64,000 nucleotides of DNA, from NCBI GenBank assembly GCA_030674185.1, contig CM060314.1, positions 21,352,023 through 21,416,022 on the forward strand, given 5' to 3'. Below the pieces are notes generated by a model. That model worked only from the letters and a program-made list of their open reading frames with translations, was not told the origin of the DNA and searched no databases. This document shows positions 1 to 14,052 of the stretch, in pieces (within the stretch, counting starts at the first letter, position 1; the number at the start of each line of letters is the position of its first letter). Origin of the DNA: Monoplex corrugatus (taxonomy: Eukaryota; Mollusca; Gastropoda; Littorinimorpha; Ranellidae). The position numbers and the translations under genes were made by a program.

Positions 1-72
1 GGCAGTCCTCGTCACCGGGGCTTGGAATCTGCAAACCAAACAGATGATGGGGAGAGGAATGAATGTGCATGT
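1..72 (+). CDS. Possible partial exon of a plus-strand gene entering the window
   Basis: From base 2 the frame is open and reads AVLVTGAWNLQTKQMMGRGM before a GTTAAG donor-like site at about 73. This stretch is more GC-rich than what follows. I do not recognise the protein. It would be convergent with ALG8. Confidence 0.22.
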
Positions 73-3000
73 TAAGTGCATAGACTCAACTATACTAAAC
101 ATTAAACTTTTACCATTTTATTTTTGTTTTTATGTCCATGTACAATGTAAACAAAAAAACAAAAAAGTTGTTCTTGTGTCAAATGACTTGGCTGTAAGTA
201 TAAACAGCCAAGTTTAAATTTCATTTCTGATATAAATTTTGCGAGGTGGGTTTTTATTTCATTTATTAAGTGCTTGTCTTTTATTTTTCCCATCATAGTT
301 GAATGTAGGTGTGGTGATGTTGTAACACCAAACGCTTATTTCTGAATTGTTTCATTCATACTTTGTGTTTGTCTTGCTTGAGTATGTGTAATTTGTTTTG
401 CAGCGGTTTCATTAAATTAAATGTTGTGTAAAATTATACACAAAAGCAAAGGCCTTTTAATTTTTGAAAAAAATATTGGCATACATTTTCAGCTGAATAA
501 CCCTTCTAAGGACAAACAGTTTAGTTCCTAAAATACGAGAAACTGTGACTGGAAGAAAGTACATTGCATAGTCAGAAGACCTGATTTTAAAAAGTCAAAG
601 TTGCTTTTGATATGAGCCATCATGACTTGAGCCTTCATTTTCTTCCATAACACAGGAAAACTACTTTGCCTGATGAATGCCATTATACTTTTCAAAGTAA
701 CATGGTCTGTTCCTTTCAGAGAAGCAAATTTAGGGGGTGGTGGTGTGAAATTTCAGTTTTTGTTTGTTTCATCAATTGAATGATATTCATTTCTAACTTG
801 GAAGTGTTTTAACATTGTTATTTTTAAATACTGGGCAATTGCTATGCTTAAAAAGCTGAGGGTTGTTTGATATTGTTTTTGATATTGTTTGCTTGCTTGT
901 TTTCGGAAATTGTGTTGTTGTGATCTCCTTCTTGGTAAAGAGTTATAATTTGTTAAAAACATTATTTCTGTGTATGAGTGAGTGAGTGATGTGTGTGTGT
1001 GACTGTGTGTCTGTGTATGTAAGTCAAACTTTTGTCAGTTGTGTTGTTGGATTGTTATTGTAGTAATCAATGTTGGGTTATGGCTTGCATGTTAACTTCA
1101 GCAGAAACTCATTCATACTTTGCACACAAACGTAGTTATTATGTGAAGATTATTTCCATTGCTTTATTATGTATGGCATTCAGTACACTTTAACTTTATA
1201 ATGTGTTAATTTAGAAGTTAAGTTCAAAGTCTTCATTGATCTTGCTGGAGAAAATTGCAGTGCACAGGTAATTTGAACTCAGTAATTTGTATACGATAAA
1301 TCAGTACTTCCATGATTTAGTCTGTGCACATTATAAATACTATTTCAGTCATTTCATTACTGTACCATTATCAGTGGCTTTAGAAAATGATCATATTGTT
1401 TTATTTGAAGTTCTGTTTTTATAATTGCAATGTAAACATGCTCTGATGTTCAGAGTAATTTCTGAATACCAGGATTCATAAAACAATGAAAAGGATGATG
1501 GATACCTTTGTACATATTGTTTGATACATGTGCAGAATGTTTTTTCATTGTGGTGGGGAAGATCGGGCTAGATCTGCATTGGCAAGCAAAAATGGGAAGA
1601 TGATTTCAGACACAGAAGGACTGATTTATTTGTTTCATGTAATTTGTAAGAAATCCTGTTTTATCTTTTGTGATTGTGAAAATTGCTTTGTTCATTTCAC
1701 ATTTGTTTTCTGGTGTATAATTATTATTTACCTGGAGAATGTACATTTTGAATCCTTCAACTCACTGTGCATGTGTTTTGATTGTCTAGTCGTTGTGATA
1801 TTTTATAGAAGCATCTGCTTGGTAAAGACCAGTGGTTCATCGGTTGTCTTTCATGACTGGCAAATTTCTCAAAATATAGCAACGCACTGTACCCTGTTGT
1901 TATGTTTGGCATAATCCAGCAAACTGGGTTTTGTTGCGATGCTGATGTTTAAAGTCTGGTCTGGAACCAGCATGTCCATTTTCTTTCTTTTCTCTGCTCA
2001 TTTTTTTAAATTTTTTTTATTTTCTTGTGTTGTTGTTGTTCATGATAATGTCATTGTTGTGGGCTGAGAGTGGATTCTGAGGGCCCCCAGCTGATTTCTT
2101 TTTCTGTGGTGCATGTCCCAGAGATGTTAAGACTGAAAACTGTGTTTATTTTTCTTTTGTTTTACATTGTAATTTTTGTCTCATGGTGGTCGAATTGGTG
2201 TGCTATGTGCCATTGTGTGATCTACTTGATAATAATGGTTTTGCATTCCTATGGAAAGTGTGATCAGCTTGGTTGGTGTCGGGTGAAGTTTCCTCAAGCG
2301 TTCTGTAACTTCAGTTCATTTATTGGTTTCTTGTCTGTCTTTTGATTTGGAGGAGGTGGTCATGAAATTCTGTTGAGAGCCTGTTGATTTTTTTTTACTT
2401 GTTTTGTTTTGTCTTGTTTTGTTTTGTTTTGTTTTAATGTCCTTTTATGCAACCAATCTAGTTATTTGTTTTCATATCGTATGCAGCCAACCCAGGTACT
2501 TCTGTTTGCTTGTCACACTGCTTTATTTTATCAACAGCAGCTACTGTAGTTAAGATTTTTTTTTTATTAGACACTGCTTACTCTATTTTGCTCTGAACAT
2601 TGTTCATTTTTTATAGGGTGGAGAAGGAAATGAGTGTCCTACACCCCGTCCCTGTTTAGTTAATGTAACTGACATTGATGACAAATGATAGTAGAAAAGA
2701 GTGCGCACTAATTCTCTCCCACTCTTTCCTATGTGAGTTCTTGCCTCTGATCGATCTGAATCATTCTTTTGATTTAAAAAAAAACACCCACTTATAGTTA
2801 TACATGAATGCCAAGTGCTACCAGAATGTTTTGTATCACGTCTCATGCTTGAAATGCTTTCAGATGAAGTGGTTTTTGTTTTCATTCATTGAATAGCTGA
2901 AAAATATTAAGGTATATGTTCAGTATGTCTCAGATTGAGAGAATTATGTTCTATTGAATAATAAAACTCAGTTTTTAGTTTGGTCTTTTATCTGTTTAAT

Positions 3001-3172
3001 AACTCAAAAGTGTTTAGCATTTCACAGATGATATGATATGGAAGTAAGTTTTTGATACAATCGTATATTGTATCTCTGAGGTAATTTGTATGTTTCATCT
3101 ATAATCAGTGTTGAAGAATTAGAACAGCTTAAAAGAAATAGTGCAAGAGCTGTTCAGTAATTTTCTTCTCAG

Positions 3173-3215
3173 GATGAGAAGCAGCAGCAAGATGCAAAAC
3201 AGCTGGCTGTTATGG
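3173..3215 (+). CDS. Possible 43-bp plus-strand exon
   Basis: A good acceptor (TTTTCTTCTCAG) is followed by an open stretch reading DEKQQQDAKQLAVM and a GGTGAGA donor. It is in phase with the possible exon at the window start. It could be chance; no family is recognised. Confidence 0.25.
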
Positions 3216-3799
3216 GTGAGAGATGTGAAAGACTGATCATATTACATTTTTTGAGTGTGTTTTGTTTTATTTAAATGGCATTCAGGGAAGTGTTACACAA
3301 ATTGTATTTTCTGCAACTCTTGAGCATATGCATATGAACATGAATGCTGTGCAAGACTTTTGCCCTTGAGGTAGCACTTATTTTCTGGGTATTTATCATT
3401 TGCAGTATTTTGGGTGTGCTAATTCACTTGAGTATAGATGTGACTCATTGACTGTATCGTGGATTGAATCAATTCTGATGCAGCTAATGACGTAACTGGA
3501 CATTGTCACATTATTTTCAATATTACTGTGTAGTTTCATATTTGGAGAAAGTGGTGTGTTTAGTACGAATGTACCATGCTTTTTCAAATCAGAAAGAATA
3601 CAGTATTACATATATTCTTTCACAGCTTGTGTGTAAGTTAGGTAGAATCTCATTGTCAACGTGTACTATTTACACTCAAGTTTTAGGCATCTGCCATGAT
3701 TGTAGATTATCATCATTGTATGGTATATATGGTGGACTGCATCAAGAAGTCGTGTATGCATACTATACTGACTCCTTGGGGATAGAGTCTGGAGTTTGT

Positions 3800-4010
3800 T
3801 CAAGAGGGATTCGTTGCACTGAATGATTCCATATGCACTTCGTGCAAATCTGCCAGTAGTTGTCCGGCAGACGCCTTGAGCCTGTGCAAATCCCTGTGCA
3901 CTGGTAAGCTCTTGAAATAAGGAGGCAACAGAATTAGTGAAACTGTCACCACCAGGATGATTGGAGCATTAAGACAGGCTGCAAACAAGCCAACTTTTAA
4001 TACTGAAGGA
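3800..4010 (-). repeat. SINE family A copy, head missing
   Basis: It shares the block around GATTGGAGCATTAAGA and the upstream segment (TCTGCCAGTA, CCTGTGCA...CTGGTAAG) with the copies near 28.1, 39.6, 41.6 and 60.3 kb. It lacks the tRNA-like head. Confidence 0.65.
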
Positions 4011-4882
4011 TGGAGAAATTAGAAAAATGAATAAAACTGTTAAGTTACTATAATATGAGCCTGGATTTTTTCCCCATTCACAGCTGAGTATAGTAATAAT
4101 TCTCTTTAATAACTCGGTAGTGTTATCCTGCAAATATTTTTAAAACTTCTTGTTAAAAACAGTGGTATGTGAGTTTGATATGTTTCCAAATAAACTGTGT
4201 GTATTACCATTATTAATGGCTGATAATTATTCATGATAAAAGATCTGTATTACGATATATTATGATGACTATTATACTAACTAAAAATATTATGCAATGA
4301 TTGTGAAGACATGTGTCACCCATTATCATCATTATTACATGATTTTTAATATTATATTAACAGTCAAAATTGAATGTAGTTATTGTTTCATGAGTTACCA
4401 TTCAACAAGGATGAAAAAAACTTTTCAGAGAGCCAATAACTTTTCAGAGCGAGCCTAATTAATGATGTTTTCCAACACACTGATGTAATTGTATACCTAA
4501 TGATATTGTATACATAATATTATACAACAGGGGCTTAAAAAATCTCGTCATGTTTCCAGGAATCTGAGGAAAGTTTTGATAGCTTGTCATTTTCTTCAGT
4601 TTTGATATGTAGAGTTGAGAGTAATAACTAGTTTTGCAACGCAATTTGTTCATTGATAAAACTAAAGTATGACTACTTTGGAGTTTTTTGTTTTTGTTTT
4701 TTTGCTTTTTCTTATTATTTTTATTTTATTATTTTTTTAAAGTAATTTTTTGTTTGTGTGAGTTACGCTCTTTGGATGGGATCATGATAAATATCACTTA
4801 CAGAGAGGATAGAGTGCAATTAATGTCTCTGTTATGTGGTAAAATGTTGTGACTGCGCACGTGCGTGCGCACACGCGCGCAC

Positions 4883-4888
4883 ATGTGT

Positions 4889-4938
<50 letters not shown>
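4883..4938. repeat. TG microsatellite
   Basis: A nearly pure TG run preceded by a CG-rich alternating purine-pyrimidine stretch (CACGTGCGTGCGCACACGCG), which could adopt Z-DNA. Confidence 0.95.
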
Positions 4939-4939
<1 letters not shown>

Positions 4940-7089
4940 CATATTTCGTTTGCAGTGAGCATTGTCAGAAACAGTAAAAGACCTGTCTACCTTGAATTTG
5001 CAATTGGTGCATTCTTGCCTCAAAAATTGAGTACTCCTCAAAATTGTGTACCAGATAAACATGTCCCAGATTTAAATTCTTTGCTTTTGCGTATATGCAT
5101 TATTCCCAATTTCAGAGAAATTCAGGATGACAAAATCTTAGCAAAGACACTGTAATAAAAAGAATATAAAAAACACACTGTGAGGAATGAAGAAAAAATT
5201 CAGTCTGTGTACTGACTGCACAAAGCCATGATCAGTCTTCACTCCTCTACTCCACTTTCCGTACATTTCGTGACAAATGTCTAACATTTCAAACTGTAAT
5301 ACCACACAGCAATGTCAAATATCTTCTTTGTATTAGCTTTGTAACCAAACCCATAATGTAAACATATGTTGTTGTTTTTTTTTCAGAGTTATGACCAAAA
5401 CACTAGAGAACTGCCCAGCAAGTTGGGTACTTAGTTGTTTCATTTTATGCAGTCCACTAAACTACACTAGCCTAAGATATTGTGGAGGAACGATTTGAAA
5501 TGACCGAATGCACAGACAAGATGATGCAGTGTTTGTGGTTGTGAAAATGTTGGAACATTTTCTGCATACTTAATTCAGTTAAGACATGTCCGTCCACATT
5601 CGTTCAACTACCAAAGCTCCGTGAGTTGTGGAACCAGATAATTTTTTGTGTAAGTGAGACACATGTGTCAACTCACCAAAACCAGCCAGAATTTTTTTTT
5701 TTTTTTTGGTTGAAAGCTGTTTTTTTCTCCTGTGATCATACTGAAATATTTTTATTTTGCATGGTGGCATAGGCATACTGGCGCCAAAAACCGAGTACAA
5801 AATACGCAAAAATTGTATGGGTAGACAGGTCTACAGTAAGAGATTGGATGGTGACAAATAATATGATTTGCCAACTGAGATTGTATTTGCAGTTATATTA
5901 AGTTAAGGCCATTACTAATTGATACTGTCTCTGCTTTCTGGTGTGAAGAAAAGAGATTACTTGTGTATTTTACAAGTAGAAAATGGGGATATTTGTGTGA
6001 TTATTTCCTGGGCTCTCTGAACAAACATTACAAATCCTGTCAATTCAGTTAGCATGACTTACCAGACTTTTTTGTTTAAAACTTTCCAAGATTTGCCAGA
6101 CTGATACTTCACTTTGTGAATAGTTTTGTAGAATCTGATGACCTCAACAGCGTACGTTTATGGATAGGCTTATGCTGCCTAGCAGGATGGGATAACATTC
6201 CTGAAATGAAAGCTGAGGTTGACATAATCAAGCGTGGTTGCCATATGGAGGGTGATTTGAAGTTGAGTTTATCAAGTGTGATTGCTGTATGGAGGTGAGG
6301 TGACTCGAGGTCAAGTTTTTTGAGCGAGGTGTTGTTGCAATATGGAGAAGTGACCAGACATGAGCCTTGGTATGAACATGCCACCCTCATCCCCCCAGTT
6401 GTAAATAGTGTCTGCCCCCCCCCCCCCCCCCCAACCTGTGTGAAAAGGTTCCTGTCCTTTAGGGACAGTGAAATGATGCAAGGGAGAGGAGAAAGAAAAA
6501 CACTTAACTTGCAGAATGATGTTGTTGTTGTTGTTGAACGTTGTGTTAGTCATTGTGACGAGTATGTCAATCATGTAATCTTGCTGGTGGTGCACTTTGT
6601 CGTCTTGTGTGTTGGTTACTTGTATGTGAATGTTCATCATTACCATTACTGAGGGCAGTTTGTATTCAGTGTCTGTGTTCTAGGATGGATGCACTTGCAT
6701 GATTTCTCAAGTCTGTGTGGTTTTCATTCTGAAGGTATAAGATTTTGCTGCCAGAATTTTTGTAATTTGCCATGATACTTTGCCTCTCATGTCTTTTCAG
6801 TATTCCCATACAGCAGTTAAGGAAGCCATTCTTTGTGCGCATGTTCTGCTGTTGATTCTTATGCCCATTACGCTTACTGTCTCACCAGTTTACTGTTGGT
6901 ATAATATTACGTAGACTTTGGAGCTCATATATTTGGTTCAAAGTACCCAAATTGGGCAATAAGACACAGATTGAAACGGATGAACTGTCTCTAGTTATCA
7001 ACAAACACCCAAGGATGCTGGATGGGAACCAGATTAACAAATCCTCATCATCGGCTAAACGGCCATCTCCTGACTTGTGAAGCCACACA

Positions 7090-7400
7090 GTAGCCATTTC
7101 ACCAAGTAAAGGGGGGCTGTTTAAGTGCTGCATGACCCAATTGTACCCGGTCATCAGTTGCCTTGTTTGCAAGCCAAATGGCAAGGTGGGAAATGACATA
7201 CTCCGGGACAGCCTCATGAGGCACACCAGCCAGGTCCAGCCCAGCCACCAGACCAAGAGAGAATGAAAGAGCCCTCCTTTGCTTTACTTGGAGCCTTCTG
7301 TTTTCCACTGGGCAGCTTGCTCAGTTCCAGCTCTGCTCCCGTACTGTAGTCACAATACTATGGAATTGGAAGCCCCCAACATTGTTTTACAAACTGTCAA
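7090..7400. repeat. 310-bp interspersed repeat, copy 1
   Basis: It aligns over its length with 18860-19200. Shared blocks include GTCATCAGTT, GCAAGCCAAATGGCAAGGTG, CAGGTCCAGCCCAGCCACC and CAAGAGAG. The family is not recognised. In the minus direction both copies keep a similar but broken peptide (around LGLVAGLDLAGVP in copy 1). Confidence 0.6.
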
Positions 7401-10400
7401 GGGATGTTTGTTCAGTCACAGGACTTAGATATGATGGTCAGACAGCGCATTTTTTTTTTCAGTTAAAAGGGCTGTAAGACAGATTGAAACTGTCTCTAGA
7501 ATAATGTTATGTCTTTTAGGGGGACCTGTCGCAATATGAGCATATTGAATAGCTGATGGTGTACTTTTGTATATGATTTACTCAATCAGTGTCCAAGGCA
7601 TCTTTCTGAGAGGTTTTTCTTGTATGACTGCAGTCTGATTTTCTTTTATATCATCTGTGAGTTCCAGCCTGGTAAGGGAGAGACTCAAAAGCCGTTTCAT
7701 AAGTCAAGGTATCTGCATATTGTGACCTTTTGACATGTTTTACTTTTATTAACCTCGTCAACACACAGGATTTTGTGCATGCTCAAGGATCCTGCAAGAT
7801 AATTACAAACAGATTTTACTGGAGTGCATGTGGACTTGCCCAAGTGTAATCAATCCCTCAGAAACTAACCCAAAACTACCTTTCTCTGATCCCAGATTTT
7901 GTTGTTGTTATATATACTGCATAGCGTAAGTTCTGACAGCTGATCATTTGTGCTGTAGGTAATGGCTGGAACCAAAATTTGAGACAGACATAGTGACATT
8001 TAACACAAAGCAGAAGTTGGTGTTTGCATAGAGGTGAACAACACAAATGCATCATAGTACAGTTAGAAATACATTGACACAGCTAAAGAATCTGTCAAGA
8101 AATAAAAGAAAAAAAACAACAAAAATCAGGATTCTGCAAGATGTAAGTTATGAATATGTAAAAGACAAAATGTTCTGTATTTTTCAAGTTTATTTGGTAA
8201 TTGCATGAAATCAGAAGATTTCAGACATTTAGGTCGCTGTTTAAAAAAAATCTTTTGGAGTCATGGGGAACATACACTTTTGTATCTTACTGAGAGTAAA
8301 AAAAAACCCAAAAAACTCTCCATCAAAAATGTTATAGACCATATTTCAGTGTCAAAACATGTGACAATCAATTTGGTCTTACTCTCACTGTGCAGCTTTG
8401 AACAGTCTTCAACTTGTGTATAACTACTGAATACTATTCCAATTCTTTCCTTTAATCTTACTTCCATTCTGCCTTCATTCCACTCTCCCACTGATCCAGA
8501 AATTCCATGTTGTTTTTGATTTCTGATTTGCTTTGAACTTGGTATATCATGATGAACAGATTTTTTTTGTAATCAGGATGTTGGATATTTCATGCATGGT
8601 TCTGAACATGACCACATACTCAAATTGAATGGCTAACATTTGCCTTGGGTGTATATGCTTGTTTTAAATTTGTAAAAGAAGCCACAGTGTTTTTGTGTGT
8701 GTTCTTTGATGTAATTGCTGTGATTATGGAGGATGATGCTAAAAAGGTAATAGGTTTTGTTTTGTGAATTTTGCTATTGTTATTGTGGGCTTTTCAATCT
8801 CATTATCATGGGTTTTTCTATTGTTGTTGTGGGCTTTTCAATCTATCAGTCATTATGTTATATCAGTTTAAAGCCATGCTTTTAATCAGTAATGTAAACT
8901 ACAATTAGACATTTACCAGAGGAGTATTTTGCTGAAGGAGAGGCTTAGCATATTGTTGCCAGTCAGCATTTGTCAGACATAATATAGCATGCGTTAAAAG
9001 GAGAACAGCTGTAAATGATTAGGTTTATTATACTCATATAGATTTATACTTCTATCAGCAGTCATCCGAAGATAACACTAACAGATACTGCAGAAGACAT
9101 TCTTGAGTAATTAAACGATGGTTAGTAAAATATCTTGTTGATTTTTCTGTCAAGTCATTTTTCAACTGAAGTCCGTTGTCTTTCGGGTATTTCCTTACAA
9201 AGCTGTAAATGGAGCATGCAAACATGACCAGGCTAACATACTTATGGATACATACATGCACATGTGTTCACACTCTGTCTCTCTCTCATTCACGCACCCA
9301 CACACACAGTTTAGTTAAAATGGGAAATTGTTATTAAACGACACCTGTGATCTTTTTTACCTCTCTCTCTTTCTGTGTCTCTGTCTCTCTCTCTCAAGTA
9401 CCAAACTATTGGTGATCTGTACAGCGTTGCAGTTGTACAAGTTTGTGATTCTCTTTTCATTTGCTTTTTCTTTCTCTTTTTTTCTTAAAACTAATATTTA
9501 TTTCACAAAAGAAAATGATGGACATTTTTTATTGTTCTTATGCCTTTTATTCATCAGCATGAATAAAACCAGTGTTATGTTTGAAGTGGCTTTTTTTTTA
9601 TGTACTTTCTATACATACTTGGTTCGTGCGTGTATAATATTATGTGTGTATGAGAGAATGCAAGCATGTGCATGTGCTGTGCAAATTGTAGGTATCTGAA
9701 TGTATCAAATTAAAAATGAACCCTTCACTAGACACACATAGATTACAAACACTTCCAACATTTACTATAAGGCCTGAAGCACATATCAGCTGCATAATTA
9801 TGAACACACTTCAAACCTGACTCAGTCATAATTCACACGTCATATTTGTGGCTCATTATAGTCAGATCAGCAAACACATCAAAGTAATAAAAGAAAATCC
9901 TCACATGTTATGACAAATGCAATCATTATATCATAAGTAATGCGGTTGACAAGAGGTTCAATGGGATACAGCAGTAGACTGATCCTCTATTTCTAAGATG
10001 TGCTAGAAAGCAGGTTGGGCATGCTGAGGTTGATTCTTTCTATGATGTTTACCGCCCAGGTTATTTTAACTCGCTGCTTACGAATTCTGAGATAACTTTG
10101 ATTAGCAGAACACCACTCAGCACTGACTTCAAGTATACTTGAAACTGAATTCCCAAGTCAAAAACATCCCGATCAATTACTTCTCAATCCAGACCATGTT
10201 TGGTGAATTACTTCCCTTCACCAGTCTTCTGTCCTAAGTGTGCAATTGTATTTGGCAATATTTCTTTGGATTTTTGCACTGGAAATGATGAAACATACAA
10301 GGTATACTGTGGAGGGAGTATGCAGCCTCTGGTGCTGTTGGCCTCATACAGTGGGTTGAATGAATGCAAAATACAATACTGTTAAGTCTTAAAATCCTTA

Positions 10401-10462
10401 TATTCACTGGTACAAATAAAGTCAAATTTAAATGACTTCAACAAAATAATATATAAATACAT

Positions 10463-10718
10463 TCAGTTCGTCTTCACTTTCTTTGTTTTATCATCAAGTG
10501 TAAGCAAATAAAAGCGAATCCAGCAGTACGATACACCAAAAGCACAGTACACCGACGTCAGCAGCAGGGGCAAAAATGGAAGTTTCTCAGCCAGACCCAG
10601 GTATGGATGCACAAATACATTATAAGTCTCCAAGGGAATGATGCCAAAGAGGTAGAGACTTTCCAGTGTGGACAACAGAGGTAGCTGCAGGAAACTCCCA
10701 CCATGAGAACCTTGAGAA
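10463..10718 (-). CDS. ALG8: ALG8 coding exon 13 and stop
   Basis: This exon encodes residues 442-526 and the TGA at 10465-10463. It contains [15 protein letters not shown] and [19 protein letters not shown], the conserved C-terminal membrane block, then a basic lysine-rich tail. That tail suits a cytosolic ER-retrieval terminus, though this is inference. The acceptor is GACAG. Confidence 0.97.
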
Positions 10719-13700
10719 CTGTCACATAAAAAAAAATGACTTAACATTTTGTAATTCAGTAACTTGGATCTGAGCAGATGTTACATGACAAGGTCTTTTA
10801 AAAAAAATCATCCTGTTCTAGTTTTTAAAAAACAAGTCTTGTTATAGACCGCTGTGATCTTAAAAATACAATTCATTCATTGAGTTTTCAAAGTGATATA
10901 CCGATAATGCAAATTTATTCTTGCCAAAATACACCTCTACCTTAGACATTTGTAAAAGCTGACACTTTTGATTCACACACACACAGATACGTGTACACAG
11001 TACAGACACATATAAACACAGCCTCTCTCTGAAAACCAGCTCCTTACATGCTGGAGAAATCTCTGATCAGAAAATTTTTGAGAGACAGACCCTTTGTTGT
11101 TGTTTTTTAAGAGAAAAACAGCTTCAGCTAGTTTCATTCAAAGTTGAAACATTCTGAGATCATACTTTGAATAAAGAAATTATTTAGTTAAAAGATTAAA
11201 ACTTAAAAGGTGCTGAAAACAGGTATCCAGAATGCCCACTGTGTGAAAGCATTGTTTAGATTCAAGAGCGAAGGCTTTCCAGCAGCTATTATTATGTCAT
11301 CATTACCCATATCTATCAAGACGTAGGTCCTGTATTCTGACCCATTGCAGAGATTTTCTCCTTGAAGAGTTCCCCGGCATGAGCTTACAAAATAAGAGTC
11401 AACAGAGACATCTTACATGCATCCAGCAGACATCTAGTAGACTGCATACTATAAACCCGTCAACAAAGCAAGACAAATAATAAATATTGTCAATGTGCAT
11501 ACCTGTGAATGCTGCCTAGGGAGAGAAAGGTGTATATGGAAGACATAGCCAGCAGCAGTACTTTGGTGAAGTTTTCTGAAATAAAATGGTAATAGTGTTA
11601 TCAAGAATGCATCAACCATGCCAAAGTATCTGTCAGTTATAGCTTAAATGTTTCATGCAGTTATTAGGCTATATTTTATCACTGAAAGATGAATCTGAAA
11701 CAGTGCGTTATCAGGAGCAGTAGATAAACAATTCACACTAATAAGATCAATAAAGCAGGAAATACATAAATAAATGAACAAAATATATCATATTAGCCAA
11801 TTACAGAAGCTGTTATATGTGTTGTGTGGATTATCTATCATTCAATTTCATCTAGCAACAGTGTGCACTTTCACACACAAACATCGTGTGTGTTGTGTGG
11901 ATTATCAGTCATTCAATTTCATCTACCAACAGTGCGCACTTTCAAACACAAACATCGTGTGTGTTGTGTGGATTATCAGTCATTCAATTTCATCTAGCAA
12001 CAGTGCGCACTTTCACACACAAACATCGTGTGTTTTGTGTGGATTATCAGTCATTTCAATTTCATCTAGCAACAGTGCGCACTTTCACACACAAACATCG
12101 TGTGTTTTGTGTGGATTATCAGTCATTTAATTTCATCTAGCAACAGTGTGCACTTTCACACACAAACATCGTGTGTGTTGTGTGGATTATCAGTCATTCA
12201 ATTTCATCTACCAACAGTGTGCGCTTTCAAACACAAAACATCGTGTGTGTTGTGTGGATTATCAGTCATTCAATTTCATCTACCAACAGTGTGCACTTTC
12301 ACACACAAACATCGTGTGTGTTGTGTGGATTATCAGTCATTCAATTTCATCTACCAACAGTGTGCACTTTCACACACAAACATCGTGTGTGTTGTGTGGA
12401 TTATCAGTCATTCAATTTCATCTACCAACAGTGTGCACTTTCAAACACAAACATCGTGTGTGTTGTGTGGATTATCAGTCATTCAATTTCATCTACCAAC
12501 AGTGCGCACTTTCACACACAAACATCGTGTGTGTTGTGTGGATTATCAGTCATTCAATTTCATCTACCAACAGTGCGCACTTTCAAACACAAACATCCAG
12601 ACTCACTGATGCATGCATAAACTACCATGCATGTGGACACACATGCACATACAAACATGCAGAGTTGAGAACAAGTGATTCTCTTACCAAAAGGTGTAAA
12701 AATGAGAGGGAAGAGCGAATAGTGACCAATAGTGGACAGAATCAGGAATATCTGTGCATCTCTTCGTTTGCCACACACCAGGAGACTGTTTAAATAAACA
12801 CGTAAACATACAAATAAAAACAATATACAAAAAAAAAAACCATCAAAAACCAAATGTTTAAAAGTAAATTTAAAAAAAACTTAAAAGTATTAAGCAACTG
12901 ACTTCTGATTATCAGTTTTCAAGAAGCTGTCTCCTTGTCAAAAAGAGCACATAAACAAGCAATACATAATCTAAAAAAGCAGAAATTTAAAATGGCAACT
13001 ACCTGTTTTCATACATCATTTTCAAAGCAACAGATTAACGCGTACCCAAACATGATTTGGCTTCATTTTATTCTCAAACTGCTGCTGTTTTTAACAAGAA
13101 AGAAAGCAAAACACAATCCAGCCTTTTTTTTAACCAAGAAAGAAAGCAAAACACAATCCAGTCTTTTTCACAACTTATTTACTTACTGCCCATTATGCCA
13201 CTGGCCTGTAGGGAGGGCAGCAATACAGATACACCACTCCTCTTTGTTTTGGGATATCCCGTGTGTGTTTCAAGGCTTTGAGTTTTCTTTCTGCTGTTTG
13301 TCACTAGTTCTTCCTCACTTAAGCCTTCCTTCTGGCATCCAGTGACTGCAGTTGTCTTTTCTTCTTTAAAAGGTATGCCCCATCTGTCTCTATTGTCTTT
13401 TCATGCTCTCTTAAAACTGGTTTTCTTTATTGGAGGGTTGTTTTTTTTTTCATGGCAATATCTAAAATCAATAAAAGATCTAAAGTCTGAAAGAGTATCA
13501 GTCCAAAATGAACGATTGCAGCAACTCACATCATAGGTAAGATGATGAGCAGCACAGCCTTTTCATGAACGTGCCAGCCAAACATGAAGGATGCAAAAGC
13601 ACACAGGACAATGCCCCGCACAAAGCCAACAGGTCCTCTAGGGTTCAGCCACATATCACCCAAAGCTGGCTAAAACAAGCAACAGTTTTAATAAAACTTT

Positions 13701-14013
13701 CGACAACTATCATGATACAGTAATAGCATAATTTTCATAAAGAACTTAATACAGAAGCAGGAATATTCTAATGCAAATATGCATGTATGTAAATATGAAT
13801 GCACCCACAATAACTACAAAAATTTTCATGAAAATGAAATATACAGTAGAAGCAAAAATATTTTCTAATGCAAATATGCATATATGTAAATATGAATGCA
13901 TACACAAATACACACACATATATGAATGCATACACACGCACGCGCGCGTGCACACACACACACACAGAGTTGAGAATAAATGATCCTCTTACCAAAAATG
14001 TAAAAATGAAAGG

Positions 14014-14052
<39 letters not shown>

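Larger units (their letters stand above)
76..9700 (+). other. T-rich non-coding stretch, likely intron or 3' UTR of an unidentified plus-strand gene
   Basis: Apart from the doubtful exon near 3.2 kb, I see no protein-like frame. The plus strand is clearly T-rich with many T-runs, the mirror of the A-rich plus strand across ALG8. It contains a TG microsatellite (4883-4938), one SINE fragment (about 3800-4010), one copy of the 310-bp repeat (about 7090-7400) and a C-run at 6415-6431. Confidence 0.4.

Noticed and set aside
1528..1914. 128-codon plus-strand frame
   Set aside because: Phe/Cys/Ile-rich from T-rich DNA, with no motif or splice context.
6105..6300. 60-codon plus-strand frame (MNSFVESDDLNSVRLW...)
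   Set aside because: Composition is plausible, but I see no family match, no clear acceptor and no downstream continuation.
11815..12597. CRISPR-like regular repeats
   Set aside because: Units are directly adjacent with no unique spacers, and the DNA is eukaryotic.
11774..12793. Overlapping open frames of 84-215 residues with a repeated [17 protein letters not shown] motif
   Set aside because: They are three rotating frames of the 71-bp intronic minisatellite, not genes.
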